A DNA stretch of 64,000 nt from UBA5336 sp964506685 (lineage in GTDB: Bacteria > Pseudomonadota > Alphaproteobacteria > Caulobacterales > Hyphomonadaceae), in contig CAZDMQ010000003.1 in assembly GCA_964506685.1 (NCBI GenBank), positions 1 to 64,000 of the forward strand. The letters are read 5' to 3'. Position numbers and translations under genes: made by a program. This document shows positions 44,763-53,700 of the stretch, one piece after another; the first letter of the stretch is position 1, and every line of letters begins with the position of its first letter. The notes beneath the pieces are model-generated. The model was given only the letters and a program-made list of their open reading frames with translations, was not told where the DNA came from and ran no database searches.

Positions 44763-46688
44763 ATGAAATCCACCGATCCGCAGATGCCGCAGCGGCGCGA
44801 CGCCGGAATGCCGCAGACGGCTCAACCCGGCGGGCCAGCCGCTGCGCACCGCCCCGCCGCAGCCCAGGCCCCAGCGCCGCGCAGGGCCGATCCGGCTGCC
44901 GCCGAAGCCGCAGCGGCTGCAAAGCGCCGCAATCGCGCAGCTGGCTATGTCACATCCTGCGCTGGCAACCGCGCCATCATCTCGACAACCGCCGGCGCAC
45001 AGAACCGCGAAAGCGCCGACTACTGGAATGTCGGCCAGCTGATCTCGATCCAGGTCTCACCGAACCGTATTGTCGGCATGCTCCAGAAAATCGAGGCCGA
45101 TAATCCGCGCTGGAGCCTGAACGAGGCCAATCCGATCACCCTGCATGTCGAGCTGATGGGCGAGGTCCGCATCAATCCGGACGGGCCGAACACCTTCTCC
45201 ACAGGCATATCGAAATTCCCGCACATGGGCGCGGTGGCCCACCGCATCCGCCAGGAAGATCTCGTGACCATCTTCCGGCCGACCGATCGCAGCGCGGTCA
45301 AGATCGGCTATCTCAGCCAGAACCCCGAGATTCCTGCCATGGTCTCGGTCGAGCAGCTGGTGACGCGCCACTTCGCCGTCGTCGGCACCACTGGCACCGG
45401 CAAGTCGACCGCCGTGGCGCTGATCCTGTCCAGGATCGTGACGGCCAAGCCCGACCAGCGTATTCTCGTCATCGATCCGCACAACGAGTTCGTCAACGCC
45501 TTCGGCGAAAAGGCGCATTCGATCGAGGTCGGTTCACTGGACCTGCCCTTCTGGCTACTGACCTTCGAGGAGCTCACCGAAGTCGTGTTCCGTGGCCGCG
45601 ATCCGGTGTACGAGGAACTCGACACGCTGCGCGAACTGATCCCCCAGGCGAAGGCCATCTTCGAGCAGGGCGGGCGTCGCGAGCGCGGCATGAAACGCCG
45701 TGTCCCGAGCAGGATCGGTCTGGACACGCCCCAGCCCTACCGCATGGCCGATCTCATCTCCCTGCTCGACGAGCAGATCGGCGCGCTCGACAATGCCCAT
45801 CTCCGCCCGCACCTCAGGAACCTCAACAACCGGCTGCAGGCGCTGATGACCGATCCGCGTTTCGAATTCCTGTTCAATTCGCGGCAGGTGTCCGATTCCA
45901 TCATGACCGCGCTCGGCGATATCTATCGCGTGCCGATGCGCGAGAAACCGATCAGCGTGTTCCAGCTCTCGGGCATCCCGTCCGAAGTGGTGAATGCCGT
46001 CGTCTCGGTGCTCTGCCGGCTCGCCTTTGACCTTGCGCTCGCCTCGCACAGCCGGATCAAGACACTCGTCGTCTGCGAGGAGGCGCACCGGTATATCCCG
46101 GCCGACACGTCGACCGGCTTCGCCCCGACCCGGGCGGCAATTGCGAAGATCGCCAAGGAAGGCCGGAAATACGGCGTGTCGCTGGCCATTATCACCCAGC
46201 GGCCCAACGAGCTCGATCCCACCATCCTGTCGCAGTGCAACTCCATCTTCGCCCTGCGGCTGGGCAATGAGGAAGACCAGGAGGTGATGCGCAAGGCGAT
46301 CTCCAATGCCTCGGCCAGCACTGTGAACATGCTCTCCTCCCTCGCCGATCGCGAGTGCATCGCCTTCGGCCGGGCCGTGTCCACCGCCATGCGGCTGAAA
46401 TTCCTCAATTTGCCGCAACAGGCCCAGCCGCGCAGCCAGAATGTCAGCGAGCGCGAGGGCGCCGGCCAGTCGTTGTCCGGTGCGGATCTCGCTGAAGCGG
46501 TCGAGGTCCTGCGCGGCGGAAACAAGGACCGTGCAGACGACCGCGACGAGGCCTTCGAGACGTTCCACGACGAGCCGGGGCCGGTCATCGCTCCGACGCA
46601 AGCGGGCCCGCGTTCGCCGCAGTCCCCGCCCGCCGACGACGACGCCATGGCTCAGCTCCGCATCCGGATGCGCAACCGGCGCGGCTGA
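44763..46688 (+). CDS. HerA-like DUF87 ATPase
   Basis: A 641-residue hexameric-type ATPase. The Ala/Pro/Gln-rich N-terminus is disordered (1-60), followed by a HAS-barrel (about 60-180). The DUF87 ATPase has Walker A GTTGTGKS (208-215), Walker B LVVCEEAHRYI, and sensor ITQRPNELDPTILSQCN. Archaeal HerA works with NurA nuclease in DNA end resection; no NurA gene is beside it here. Bacterial versions also occur in defence pairs. A lone chromosomal gene between aspS and rnd suggests a housekeeping DNA-processing role, but this is inference. Confidence 0.85.
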   Translation: MKSTDPQMPQRRDAGMPQTAQPGGPAAAHRPAAAQAPAPRRADPAAAEAAAAAKRRNRAAGYVTSCAGNRAIISTTAGAQNRESADYWNVGQLISIQVSPNRIVGMLQKIEADNPRWSLNEANPITLHVELMGEVRINPDGPNTFSTGISKFPHMGAVAHRIRQEDLVTIFRPTDRSAVKIGYLSQNPEIPAMVSVEQLVTRHFAVVGTTGTGKSTAVALILSRIVTAKPDQRILVIDPHNEFVNAFGEKAHSIEVGSLDLPFWLLTFEELTEVVFRGRDPVYEELDTLRELIPQAKAIFEQGGRRERGMKRRVPSRIGLDTPQPYRMADLISLLDEQIGALDNAHLRPHLRNLNNRLQALMTDPRFEFLFNSRQVSDSIMTALGDIYRVPMREKPISVFQLSGIPSEVVNAVVSVLCRLAFDLALASHSRIKTLVVCEEAHRYIPADTSTGFAPTRAAIAKIAKEGRKYGVSLAIITQRPNELDPTILSQCNSIFALRLGNEEDQEVMRKAISNASASTVNMLSSLADRECIAFGRAVSTAMRLKFLNLPQQAQPRSQNVSEREGAGQSLSGADLAEAVEVLRGGNKDRADDRDEAFETFHDEPGPVIAPTQAGPRSPQSPPADDDAMAQLRIRMRNRRG

Positions 46689-46750
46689 GCCCGCAGGTCC
46701 CGCGACAGCCGCTTTCCAAGCCCGCAATATTGGGTTACGGCCTGTCTCCC

Positions 46751-47932
46751 ATGACCGACACACCGCTCACGCCGATCACGGCACAGGATGCGCTCGACGA
46801 CTTCTGCAAGGCCCTGTCAGACAGTGACTTCATCTGCGTCGATACCGAGTTCCATCGCGAAACCACTTACTGGCCGCAACTCTGCCTGATCCAGGCGTCT
46901 GCGCCCGGCGTCGAAGGCATGATCGACCCGCTCGCCGAGGACCTCGATATCGGCCCGTTCCTACGCCTCCTGGCCGATGACCGCCAGGTCAAGGTCTTCC
47001 ATGCCGCGCGCCAGGACCTCGAAATCTTCACCCGCCTGATCGGCCACCCGCCCGGCCCGGTCTTCGACACCCAGATCGCCGCCATGGCGCTCGGCCTCGG
47101 CGACAGCGTATCCTACGACAATCTCGTCCAGAAATTGCTGCGCAAGCATATCGACAAGTCCAGCCAGTTTACCGACTGGACCCGCCGCCCGCTGAGCGAC
47201 AAGCAGCTGGCGTACGCGCTCGGCGATGTCACCCATCTGCGCGACGCCTATGTGCTGATGCGCGGCCAGCTCGCAGCCAAGGGCCGGCTCGACTGGATCG
47301 AGGCGGAAATGGCTGATCTCGAAAATCCCGAACTCTACGATCTCGCCCCGGAAAATGCCTGGCAACGGCTCAAACTGCGCAAACCGAAGCGCGATTATGC
47401 CGCCGTCATGGCCGCCGTCGCAGCCTGGCGCGAACGGCAGGCGCAGTCGCTCGACCGGCCGCGGCGGCGGATCCTCAAGGACGATGCCATCCACGAGATC
47501 GCCGAACAGAAGCCGCGCGACGCCGACGCCTATGACCGGCTGCGGGCCGTTCCGAAGGGCTTCATCAAGTCGAAGAACGCGGCCGGCCTGATGGAGGCGG
47601 TGGACGCCGCGCTCGCCGATCCCGAGGCGCACGCCCCGGAGCTTCCCGAGCGCCGGCAGAACGCACAAACCCCGGCCGGCGCGCCGGAAATGCTGAAGGT
47701 GCTGCTCAAGCATGTCAGCGACGAGGCCGACGTCGTCCCGCGCCTGATCGCCAATGCCGCCGACATCGAACGGATAGCGCGCGGCGAGACCGACAGCGAC
47801 ATCCCCGCCATGACCGGTTGGCGCTACGAGCTCTTCGGCGCCAGGGCGATCGCGCTGCTGTCTGGCCACCTCGCCCTGTCCTTCGAGAAGGGCCAGGTCC
47901 GCCTCTTCAAGGTCAATGGCGAGGCCGGATAG
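46751..47932 (+). CDS. rnd: Ribonuclease D
   Basis: A 393-residue 3'-5' exoribonuclease. DEDD-type residues are Asp31 and Glu33 (VDTEFHRET), Asp in HAARQDLEIF, and YALGDVTHLRD. An HRDC domain (about 210-290) and a further C-terminal helical region follow. It trims tRNA and other stable RNA ends. The ATG at 46751 is favoured over a TTG 21 bases earlier. It converges on ppx across a 134-bp spacer filled by a short tandem repeat array. Confidence 0.93.
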   Translation: MTDTPLTPITAQDALDDFCKALSDSDFICVDTEFHRETTYWPQLCLIQASAPGVEGMIDPLAEDLDIGPFLRLLADDRQVKVFHAARQDLEIFTRLIGHPPGPVFDTQIAAMALGLGDSVSYDNLVQKLLRKHIDKSSQFTDWTRRPLSDKQLAYALGDVTHLRDAYVLMRGQLAAKGRLDWIEAEMADLENPELYDLAPENAWQRLKLRKPKRDYAAVMAAVAAWRERQAQSLDRPRRRILKDDAIHEIAEQKPRDADAYDRLRAVPKGFIKSKNAAGLMEAVDAALADPEAHAPELPERRQNAQTPAGAPEMLKVLLKHVSDEADVVPRLIANAADIERIARGETDSDIPAMTGWRYELFGARAIALLSGHLALSFEKGQVRLFKVNGEAG

Positions 47933-47940
47933 GCAAGCCC

Positions 47941-48038
47941 TCCCTGGCCAAGCATCCCTGGCCAAGCGTCCCCGGCCAAGCGTCCCCGGCCACACTTGAC
48001 CTGGCCGAACTCGACGTCGCCAATCTCGACCTGGCCAA
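47941..48038. repeat. 14-bp tandem repeat array between convergent rnd and ppx
   Basis: Four near-identical 14-bp units of TCCCTGGCCAAGCG type run from 47941 to 47996. Two to three decayed units (TGGCC core, GACCTGGCC) continue to about 48038. The unit is not a multiple of three and lies between two stop codons. The length and spacing do not fit CRISPR. Confidence 0.75.
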
Positions 48039-48066
48039 ACACCACCCGGCATCGCGCCCACGGGCG

Positions 48067-49581
48067 TCAGCGGATCACGATCTCCGCCTCGAGACCGAGC
48101 TCCCGGGCGGCCTGGCGATGCCGCTCGGTGACGGTTTCGGACACCATGTCCCCGTCGGCCTCCGCGACGATCAGCGTCAGCGCCGTGTCAGTCCGCCCGA
48201 GCGCCGCCCGTTCCAGCACCCGGGCCGAGCGTCCGGAAAAGATCGAGCCGAGCCGCATCACCAGGCCGAGCTGGCGTGCGCGCTTGCTGGCGTCCTCGGC
48301 AAGCAGCCTGCGATGGGCCGCAGGCGGCTCGAACCGGCGCTGGTAGCGGGTCGCCGCCGCCAGGGCGAGGAAGCTGCGTTCGGCATGGTCCAGTCCTGAA
48401 TAGGGCGCCCACAGGGCCTGGTCATACGCCATGTCCGCCCGGTGGTCGGGATGGTGGCGCCCGGCCGCATCGGCGAGCAGGCAGGCCGCACGAAAAAGCC
48501 GGCTGTCCCGCGCCCGGCTGCCGAAGCAGCTCGGCTCGGCCTCGAACACGTGCGACAGGAAGCTGTAGAGCGACTGACTGAACGCCACCTGCTGGCCGTC
48601 GAGGCGCAGGAAGGCGACCACGCCATCATGCAACATGTCCGCCGGATGCGGGCCCGTCATCTCCCGCACGATCCCTTCCCGGAGACCGAGTGAAGAGATC
48701 ACCACCCGCCCGATACCGGCAAGCCGGACCAGTTCGTCCAGCACCACCCCCGACAGCGGCAGCTTCGCCGCCCGTCGTCCCGCGATGGACTGGCGCAGGC
48801 GCTCGAGCTCCGGGTCCGCCTTGCGCAGGGCAAAGACGTGCTCGACCGTGGCAGCCAGCGCCTTGGCGTCCATCTGGTAGGCCTGCAGCACCCGCAGCGG
48901 ATAGTCCCGGCGGTGCATGTCCACCTTGGCCAGCGCCCGCCAGGCGCCGCCCACGGCATAGAGCGTCCCCGGCCTGGCGCGCAGCAGCTCCGAGGATTTC
49001 AGCACCCCGCGCACATGCTTTCGGATCTCGCGTTCGGGCGCCTGCAGCAAGCCGTCAATGGCCAGCGGGCCCAGCATGTGCGTCTCGCCGGCAAGGCCCT
49101 GCTCGCCCGGGCCCTTTCCGGCCGGGGCCGCCTCGGGCGCCAGCGGGTGCAGCTCCATGCTCGAACCGCCAAGATCTGCCACGAGGCCGTCGGGCCGGTA
49201 CACCCCCGACGCCACGCCGAGCGCAGAGACCCGGCCTTCGTCGCGCCCTGAAAGGACGGTCACCGGCGCACCGATCGCCGCCTCGGCCTCGCGCACGAAA
49301 TCGGGCCCGTCCAGGCCGACCCGCACAGCCGCTGTCGCCACGACCCGGACCTGCTCGACCCCGAGCCCGTCGAGGATTGCCCGGTACCGGTGCAGGGCCT
49401 GCACCGCCGCACGCCAGCCGGATGCCGACAGCCGCCCGGTCTCCGACAATCCGGCGCCCAGGCCGGCCATGACCTTTTCATTGAAGCGGGGGAGGATCGA
49501 TGCCCGCGATGTCTCGAAGATCACGAGCCGGACCGTGTTGGAGCCGATATCGACAACCCCGACATGACCTGCGCTGGTCAT
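48067..49581 (-). CDS. ppx: Exopolyphosphatase Ppx/GppA family
   Basis: A 504-residue sugar-kinase-fold phosphatase. N-terminal P1 is VGVVDIGSNTVRLVIF, then VATAAVR and GLVADLGGSSMELHP. A C-terminal HD-like helical region follows. It hydrolyses long-chain polyphosphate or pppGpp. Its start overlaps the ppk stop by four bases, so synthesis and breakdown enzymes are translationally linked. The length matches the longer Ppx form. Confidence 0.9.
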   Translation of the reverse strand: MTSAGHVGVVDIGSNTVRLVIFETSRASILPRFNEKVMAGLGAGLSETGRLSASGWRAAVQALHRYRAILDGLGVEQVRVVATAAVRVGLDGPDFVREAEAAIGAPVTVLSGRDEGRVSALGVASGVYRPDGLVADLGGSSMELHPLAPEAAPAGKGPGEQGLAGETHMLGPLAIDGLLQAPEREIRKHVRGVLKSSELLRARPGTLYAVGGAWRALAKVDMHRRDYPLRVLQAYQMDAKALAATVEHVFALRKADPELERLRQSIAGRRAAKLPLSGVVLDELVRLAGIGRVVISSLGLREGIVREMTGPHPADMLHDGVVAFLRLDGQQVAFSQSLYSFLSHVFEAEPSCFGSRARDSRLFRAACLLADAAGRHHPDHRADMAYDQALWAPYSGLDHAERSFLALAAATRYQRRFEPPAAHRRLLAEDASKRARQLGLVMRLGSIFSGRSARVLERAALGRTDTALTLIVAEADGDMVSETVTERHRQAARELGLEAEIVIR

Positions 49582-51776
49582 TCATCCGCCTTTCCGGGTG
49601 TCCTAGGGGCCAGCCGCGGCGGCAGCGACACCTCGATGGCGTGCCCCCGCCCCGACAGGCTGGGATTGTCCATGAAGTAGCGATGCGCGCTGAACGCTCC
49701 GGTCTCCGGCGGATCGACCCGGACATAACTGCCATCGCCCTGCATCAGCCAGCTGTGGGTGTCGTCATTGATATTGGCGACCATGATCTGGTTCAGCACC
49801 TGGCGGTGGACCGTCGGGGTCTCGATCGGAACCAGCGATTCGACGCGGCGCTTGAGGTTGCGCTGCATCCAGTCGGCCGAAGAGATGTACACCTTTGCCT
49901 CCGCCGACGGCAGCTCCTTGCCATTGGCGAAGCAGACAATCCGGGCATGCTCGAGAAACCGCCCGACGATCGACTTCACCACGATCGTCTCGGACAGGCC
50001 CGGCACTCCGGGACGCAAGCAGCAGATGCCGCGGACAATCAGCGTGATCGGCACTCCGCTGAGGCTCGCCCGGTAGAGCGCGTCGATGACGTCATTGTCG
50101 ACCAGGGAATTCAGTTTCGCCCAGATCCCCGAAGGCCGGCCGGCCAGCGCATTCTCCGCCTCGGCCTCGATCAGTTCGATCAGCCGGCTTTCGAGCGTGA
50201 TCGGCGACATCGCGATCTTGTCGAAATCGGGCCCGGTCTCCGGCGGTTCGCGATAGGCGGTCACGAAATTGAACAGCTTCGTGGCATCCCGCCCGAGCGC
50301 CTCATCGGCGGTGAACAGGGACAGGTCGGTATAGATCCGCGCCGTCATCGGGTGGTAATTGCCGGTGCCGTAATGGGTGTAATAGCGCAGCCGGTCACCC
50401 TCCCGCCGGATCACCTGGGCCACCTTGGCGTGGGTCTTGTACTCGATGAAGCCATAGACGACCTGTACGCCGGCTCGCTCGAGATCGCGCGCCAGGCGCA
50501 GGTTGGCCTCCTCGTCGAACCGGGCCTTGATCTCGACCAGTGCGGTGACATTCTTGCCGGCCTCGGCCGCCTCGATCAGAGCGGCGACGATCGGAGAATT
50601 GGCGCTCGTGCGATAGAGCGTCTGCTTGATCGACATGACATCGGGATCCTTCGCCGCCTGGCGCACGAAGGTGACCACCACGTCGAAACTCTCATAGGGA
50701 TGGTGGACAAGGATATCCTTGGCCCGGATCGCGGCGAAACAATCCCCGCCCATCTCGCGAATGCGTTCGGGATAGCGTGGCTCATAGGGATCGAACTGGA
50801 GTTCGGGATACTCATCGGTGATCAGTTCCGACAGGCTCGACATGCCCAGGATGCCATCGGTCAGCACCACATCCTGCGGTTCGGCCTCGATCTCGCGCAG
50901 GATCAGCGAGCGCAGCGCTTCGGGCGCGTCCGCTTCCAGCTTGATCCGCACGATCCGGCCGCGCCGCCGCTGCTTCAGCAGGATCTCGAACTCCTGCAGC
51001 AGATCCTCGGCTTCTTCCTCGATCTCGATATCGCTGTCCCGGACCACCCGGAACGTGCACTGCGCCTGCAGCGTATAGCCGGGAAAGAACTGCTCGATGA
51101 ACAGGATCAGCAGCGATTCCAGCGGCAGGTAGCGGGCCTCCTTCGCCTTCTTCGATGGCAGCCGGACAAAGCGCGGGGCAAAGCTTGGCAGCGGCAGCAG
51201 GCCGGTCATGTGCCGGCTGCCATCCTCGCGCTGCAGCGAGACGGCAATGGCGAAACCGAGATTTGGAATGAACGGAAAGGGATGGGCCGGGTCGACGGCT
51301 AGCGGCGTCACGATCGGAAACAGGCGCTCCTCGAAATACGACTTGAGGAACGCCCGGTCGGCGCGGGTCAGCCGGTCCGGATCGAGTACATGCAGGCCCG
51401 CCTCGGCCAGTTCCTCCCGAAGCGCCTTCCAGCGTGCCTGCTGCGCGACCATCAGGTCACCCGCCTTCGCCTCGATCGCGGCGATCTGTTCGGCCGGGGT
51501 CAGCCCGTCCTGGCTCGGCCGCGTGATACCGCCGCGCACCTGCTCGCGCAGCCCGGCATAGCGGACCATGTAGAATTCATCGAGGTTGCTGGCCGAGATC
51601 GACAGGAAGCGCAGCCGCTCGAGCAGCGGATGGTCCGGATTGGCCGCCTCCTCGAGGACCCGTTCATTGAAGGCCAGCCAGGACAGTTCGCGATTGATGA
51701 ACCGGCCCGGCGACGCCATGATCGCCGGCGGTCCGGGCCGCGCACGCGGCTTCGCGGGGGCCGATTGCTCAGTCAT
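49578..51776 (-). CDS. ppk: Polyphosphate kinase 1
   Basis: A 732-residue enzyme that makes polyphosphate from ATP. Conserved parts include FINRELSWLAFNERVLEEA, LDEFYMVRYAGL, the autophosphorylated His449 in EYKTHAKVAQ, and the HYGTGNYHPMTARIYTDLSL segment. GAGGAAGAAG precedes the ATG at 51776. This start lies eight bases inside the end of hdaA, and the gene's own end overlaps ppx. It probably has a phage-like HKD-fold C-terminal catalytic half. Confidence 0.96.
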   Translation of the reverse strand: MTEQSAPAKPRARPGPPAIMASPGRFINRELSWLAFNERVLEEAANPDHPLLERLRFLSISASNLDEFYMVRYAGLREQVRGGITRPSQDGLTPAEQIAAIEAKAGDLMVAQQARWKALREELAEAGLHVLDPDRLTRADRAFLKSYFEERLFPIVTPLAVDPAHPFPFIPNLGFAIAVSLQREDGSRHMTGLLPLPSFAPRFVRLPSKKAKEARYLPLESLLILFIEQFFPGYTLQAQCTFRVVRDSDIEIEEEAEDLLQEFEILLKQRRRGRIVRIKLEADAPEALRSLILREIEAEPQDVVLTDGILGMSSLSELITDEYPELQFDPYEPRYPERIREMGGDCFAAIRAKDILVHHPYESFDVVVTFVRQAAKDPDVMSIKQTLYRTSANSPIVAALIEAAEAGKNVTALVEIKARFDEEANLRLARDLERAGVQVVYGFIEYKTHAKVAQVIRREGDRLRYYTHYGTGNYHPMTARIYTDLSLFTADEALGRDATKLFNFVTAYREPPETGPDFDKIAMSPITLESRLIELIEAEAENALAGRPSGIWAKLNSLVDNDVIDALYRASLSGVPITLIVRGICCLRPGVPGLSETIVVKSIVGRFLEHARIVCFANGKELPSAEAKVYISSADWMQRNLKRRVESLVPIETPTVHRQVLNQIMVANINDDTHSWLMQGDGSYVRVDPPETGAFSAHRYFMDNPSLSGRGHAIEVSLPPRLAPRTPGKADE

Positions 51777-52461
51777 CTTCTTCCTCGCCATCTGCCCCTG
51801 CACCGTCCGTGTCACCCAAGACCTGCCGGACGACCGGTACCGTAAGCCCCCGCCCGGTGCCAGCCACCGCATTGCATATTTCACCGGCAAGGGTTTCGAT
51901 CGCGGCATAGTCCCGCGGGACCCGGCGGGAAATGTAGCCCCAGACCTCGTCTGGCAGGCCGAGATGCCGGCGATGACAGGCCGCCTCGAAAAGGTCATGC
52001 AGCATCGCCTCGTCCGGCAGGTCGATGGTGATCACCGGCATCGCCCGCAGTCGCGAAACCAGGTCGGGCTGGCTGACGGGCCAGCTTGCCGGCGGGGCCT
52101 CCGCGGTCAGCAGGACCTGCCCGCCGGCGCTGCGTGCAAGGTTCAGCACATACAGCAGCCGGTCCTCATCGGTAATCGCATCGGCGTCGTCCAGAGCCAG
52201 CCGTCCGGCCAGTGCCGTTCCGGAACCGGGCAGCGACGCGCTCGCCAGCGTCCCGGGTCCGAACACCGTCCCCGCGCGCTCGCCCGCCCAGATCGCGGCC
52301 AGGGTGCTGCGCCCGCTGCGGGCCGGCCCGACAAGGCACAGCCACGCCCCCGGCCACGCCCTGTTATCCTGCAGGCGGTCAACCACATGCCGGTTCGACC
52401 GGCCGATCACGAGCTCCGCATAGCTCGGCATCCCCGGAGAAAAGTCGAAACGATACTGCAT
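51769..52461 (-). CDS. hdaA: HdaA-like regulatory inactivator of DnaA
   Basis: A 230-residue DnaA-domain III-like AAA+ protein. The N-terminus MQYRFDFSP may hold the clamp-binding hexapeptide. Walker A is GPARSGRST (45-53), with Arg51 where Lys is normal. Walker B is near LALDDADAI (Asp91/92), and an Arg-finger region is near RLRAMPV. With the sliding clamp it should promote ATP hydrolysis by DnaA and limit re-initiation. The Arg substitution makes its own nucleotide use doubtful. The length and position before ppk support the family name. Stop overlaps ppk by eight bases. Confidence 0.85.
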   Translation of the reverse strand: MQYRFDFSPGMPSYAELVIGRSNRHVVDRLQDNRAWPGAWLCLVGPARSGRSTLAAIWAGERAGTVFGPGTLASASLPGSGTALAGRLALDDADAITDEDRLLYVLNLARSAGGQVLLTAEAPPASWPVSQPDLVSRLRAMPVITIDLPDEAMLHDLFEAACHRRHLGLPDEVWGYISRRVPRDYAAIETLAGEICNAVAGTGRGLTVPVVRQVLGDTDGAGADGEEEDD

Positions 52462-52517
52462 GGCCGGCCTGCCTGGTCCTCTCTCCATCCGGGCCGCTGG
52501 ACCGGGGGCGACCGCCC

Positions 52518-53558
52518 CTAGAGCCCGCCTGCTGCGACCGCCGAGCGCAGCACCCAGCCATCGGGGGCCGGATCGAGCGCGACACCGCGCTGGCGGAGCT
52601 CTGTCTGCAGACGCGTGACATCCTCGCCGGCGAAGGCAAACCGCACCAGAGCCCCGTCCCGGGCGATGGCCAGCGTCTGGAAATCGGACACCAGCGGCGA
52701 GCGGATAAGCGCGGTACGCAACGTGTTCCATTCGGCAATCGAAGTGTAGAGGATATTCGCCCGGGCGAGCGATTTCACATCCGAACGCACCATGGCCTGC
52801 TGCTTCCAGATCTCGCCGAGATAAGCCGTCGCGGCGGTCACGGCTTCCTCCATAGTCGCGACGGGAGCGGTGGTTCCCAGCGCTCGCTGGCCAGCCGGCG
52901 AGACCCGGGTGAGGCGCACCCGCCAGGCGCCCTCCTCGCCGAACAGCTGCGCAAGGATGGCACGCTTTGCCCCCACCGCTGCGGCTTCCTCGGACACCGT
53001 CCCCCAGCCCAGCCCGGCGCTGTAGAACAGACCCGAGGCCCGGACATAATGCGCCAGTGCGCCGGGATCGGCTTCCGGCCAGGCCGCCTGCCAATCTGCC
53101 TCCACGTCCGCCTCGAGCGCCCCCCCGCCCAGCGGCACCAGCAGTGACAACGGCGCCTGCCGGTCGAGATACGGTACGCCGCGCTGGTCGAGATAGGCCC
53201 GCACTTCGCGGGGATTGAACACCACCGACAGGACGCCAATGTACCGCCCGCCGCCGCGTGTCTCCTCCTCGACATCGACGGCAGCCGCCATGGATTCAGC
53301 CAGCGCCTGGTCGATGAAGAGACCGCCGGCGGCCTCGCGATCCTCCCGCAGCGTGATCTTGCGCATGAACCGGCGGGCGCCTTCGAGCCGTGCGGCCGCC
53401 AGTGCCTTGCGCTGGGCCTCGATCACGGTGGGGGCGGTCTCATCGACCGGTATGCCCCTGACCGTGTAGACCGAACGGAGATCGGCTGCGGCCGGGCCGG
53501 CAAGCAGCGTCAGGCCAAGCCCGGCAAGGGCCAGCACGTGAAGACAGGCACGGATCAT
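52518..53558 (-). CDS. DUF2066 exported protein
   Basis: A 346-residue protein with a signal peptide (residues 1 to about 25, GPAAADL). Homologues next to hdaA and purM in other Alphaproteobacteria are called DUF2066; no catalytic motif is visible. The N-terminal half has SVYTVRGIPVDETAPTVIEA and RYIGVLSVVFNPREV. It is likely periplasmic. AGAGGAG precedes the ATG at 53558. hdaA starts 56 bp downstream, so the four genes from here to ppx may form one operon. Confidence 0.75.
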   Translation of the reverse strand: MIRACLHVLALAGLGLTLLAGPAAADLRSVYTVRGIPVDETAPTVIEAQRKALAAARLEGARRFMRKITLREDREAAGGLFIDQALAESMAAAVDVEEETRGGGRYIGVLSVVFNPREVRAYLDQRGVPYLDRQAPLSLLVPLGGGALEADVEADWQAAWPEADPGALAHYVRASGLFYSAGLGWGTVSEEAAAVGAKRAILAQLFGEEGAWRVRLTRVSPAGQRALGTTAPVATMEEAVTAATAYLGEIWKQQAMVRSDVKSLARANILYTSIAEWNTLRTALIRSPLVSDFQTLAIARDGALVRFAFAGEDVTRLQTELRQRGVALDPAPDGWVLRSAVAAGGL

Positions 53559-53700
53559 GGGATGGCTTCTCCTCTTTCCGCTCGTTCCATAGCAGCCTCT
53601 TTCTCCGGCCGGAACCATGGCGGCGACAGCCAGTGCAGCCGGGCAAGCCAGGCACCGGCCGCTATGGTGCGGGGCCGGGCTGCATGGTATCGGCGCAATC

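Noticed and set aside
47941..48038. Possible CRISPR array
   Set aside because: Units are 14 bp with no spacers, and no cas genes are present.
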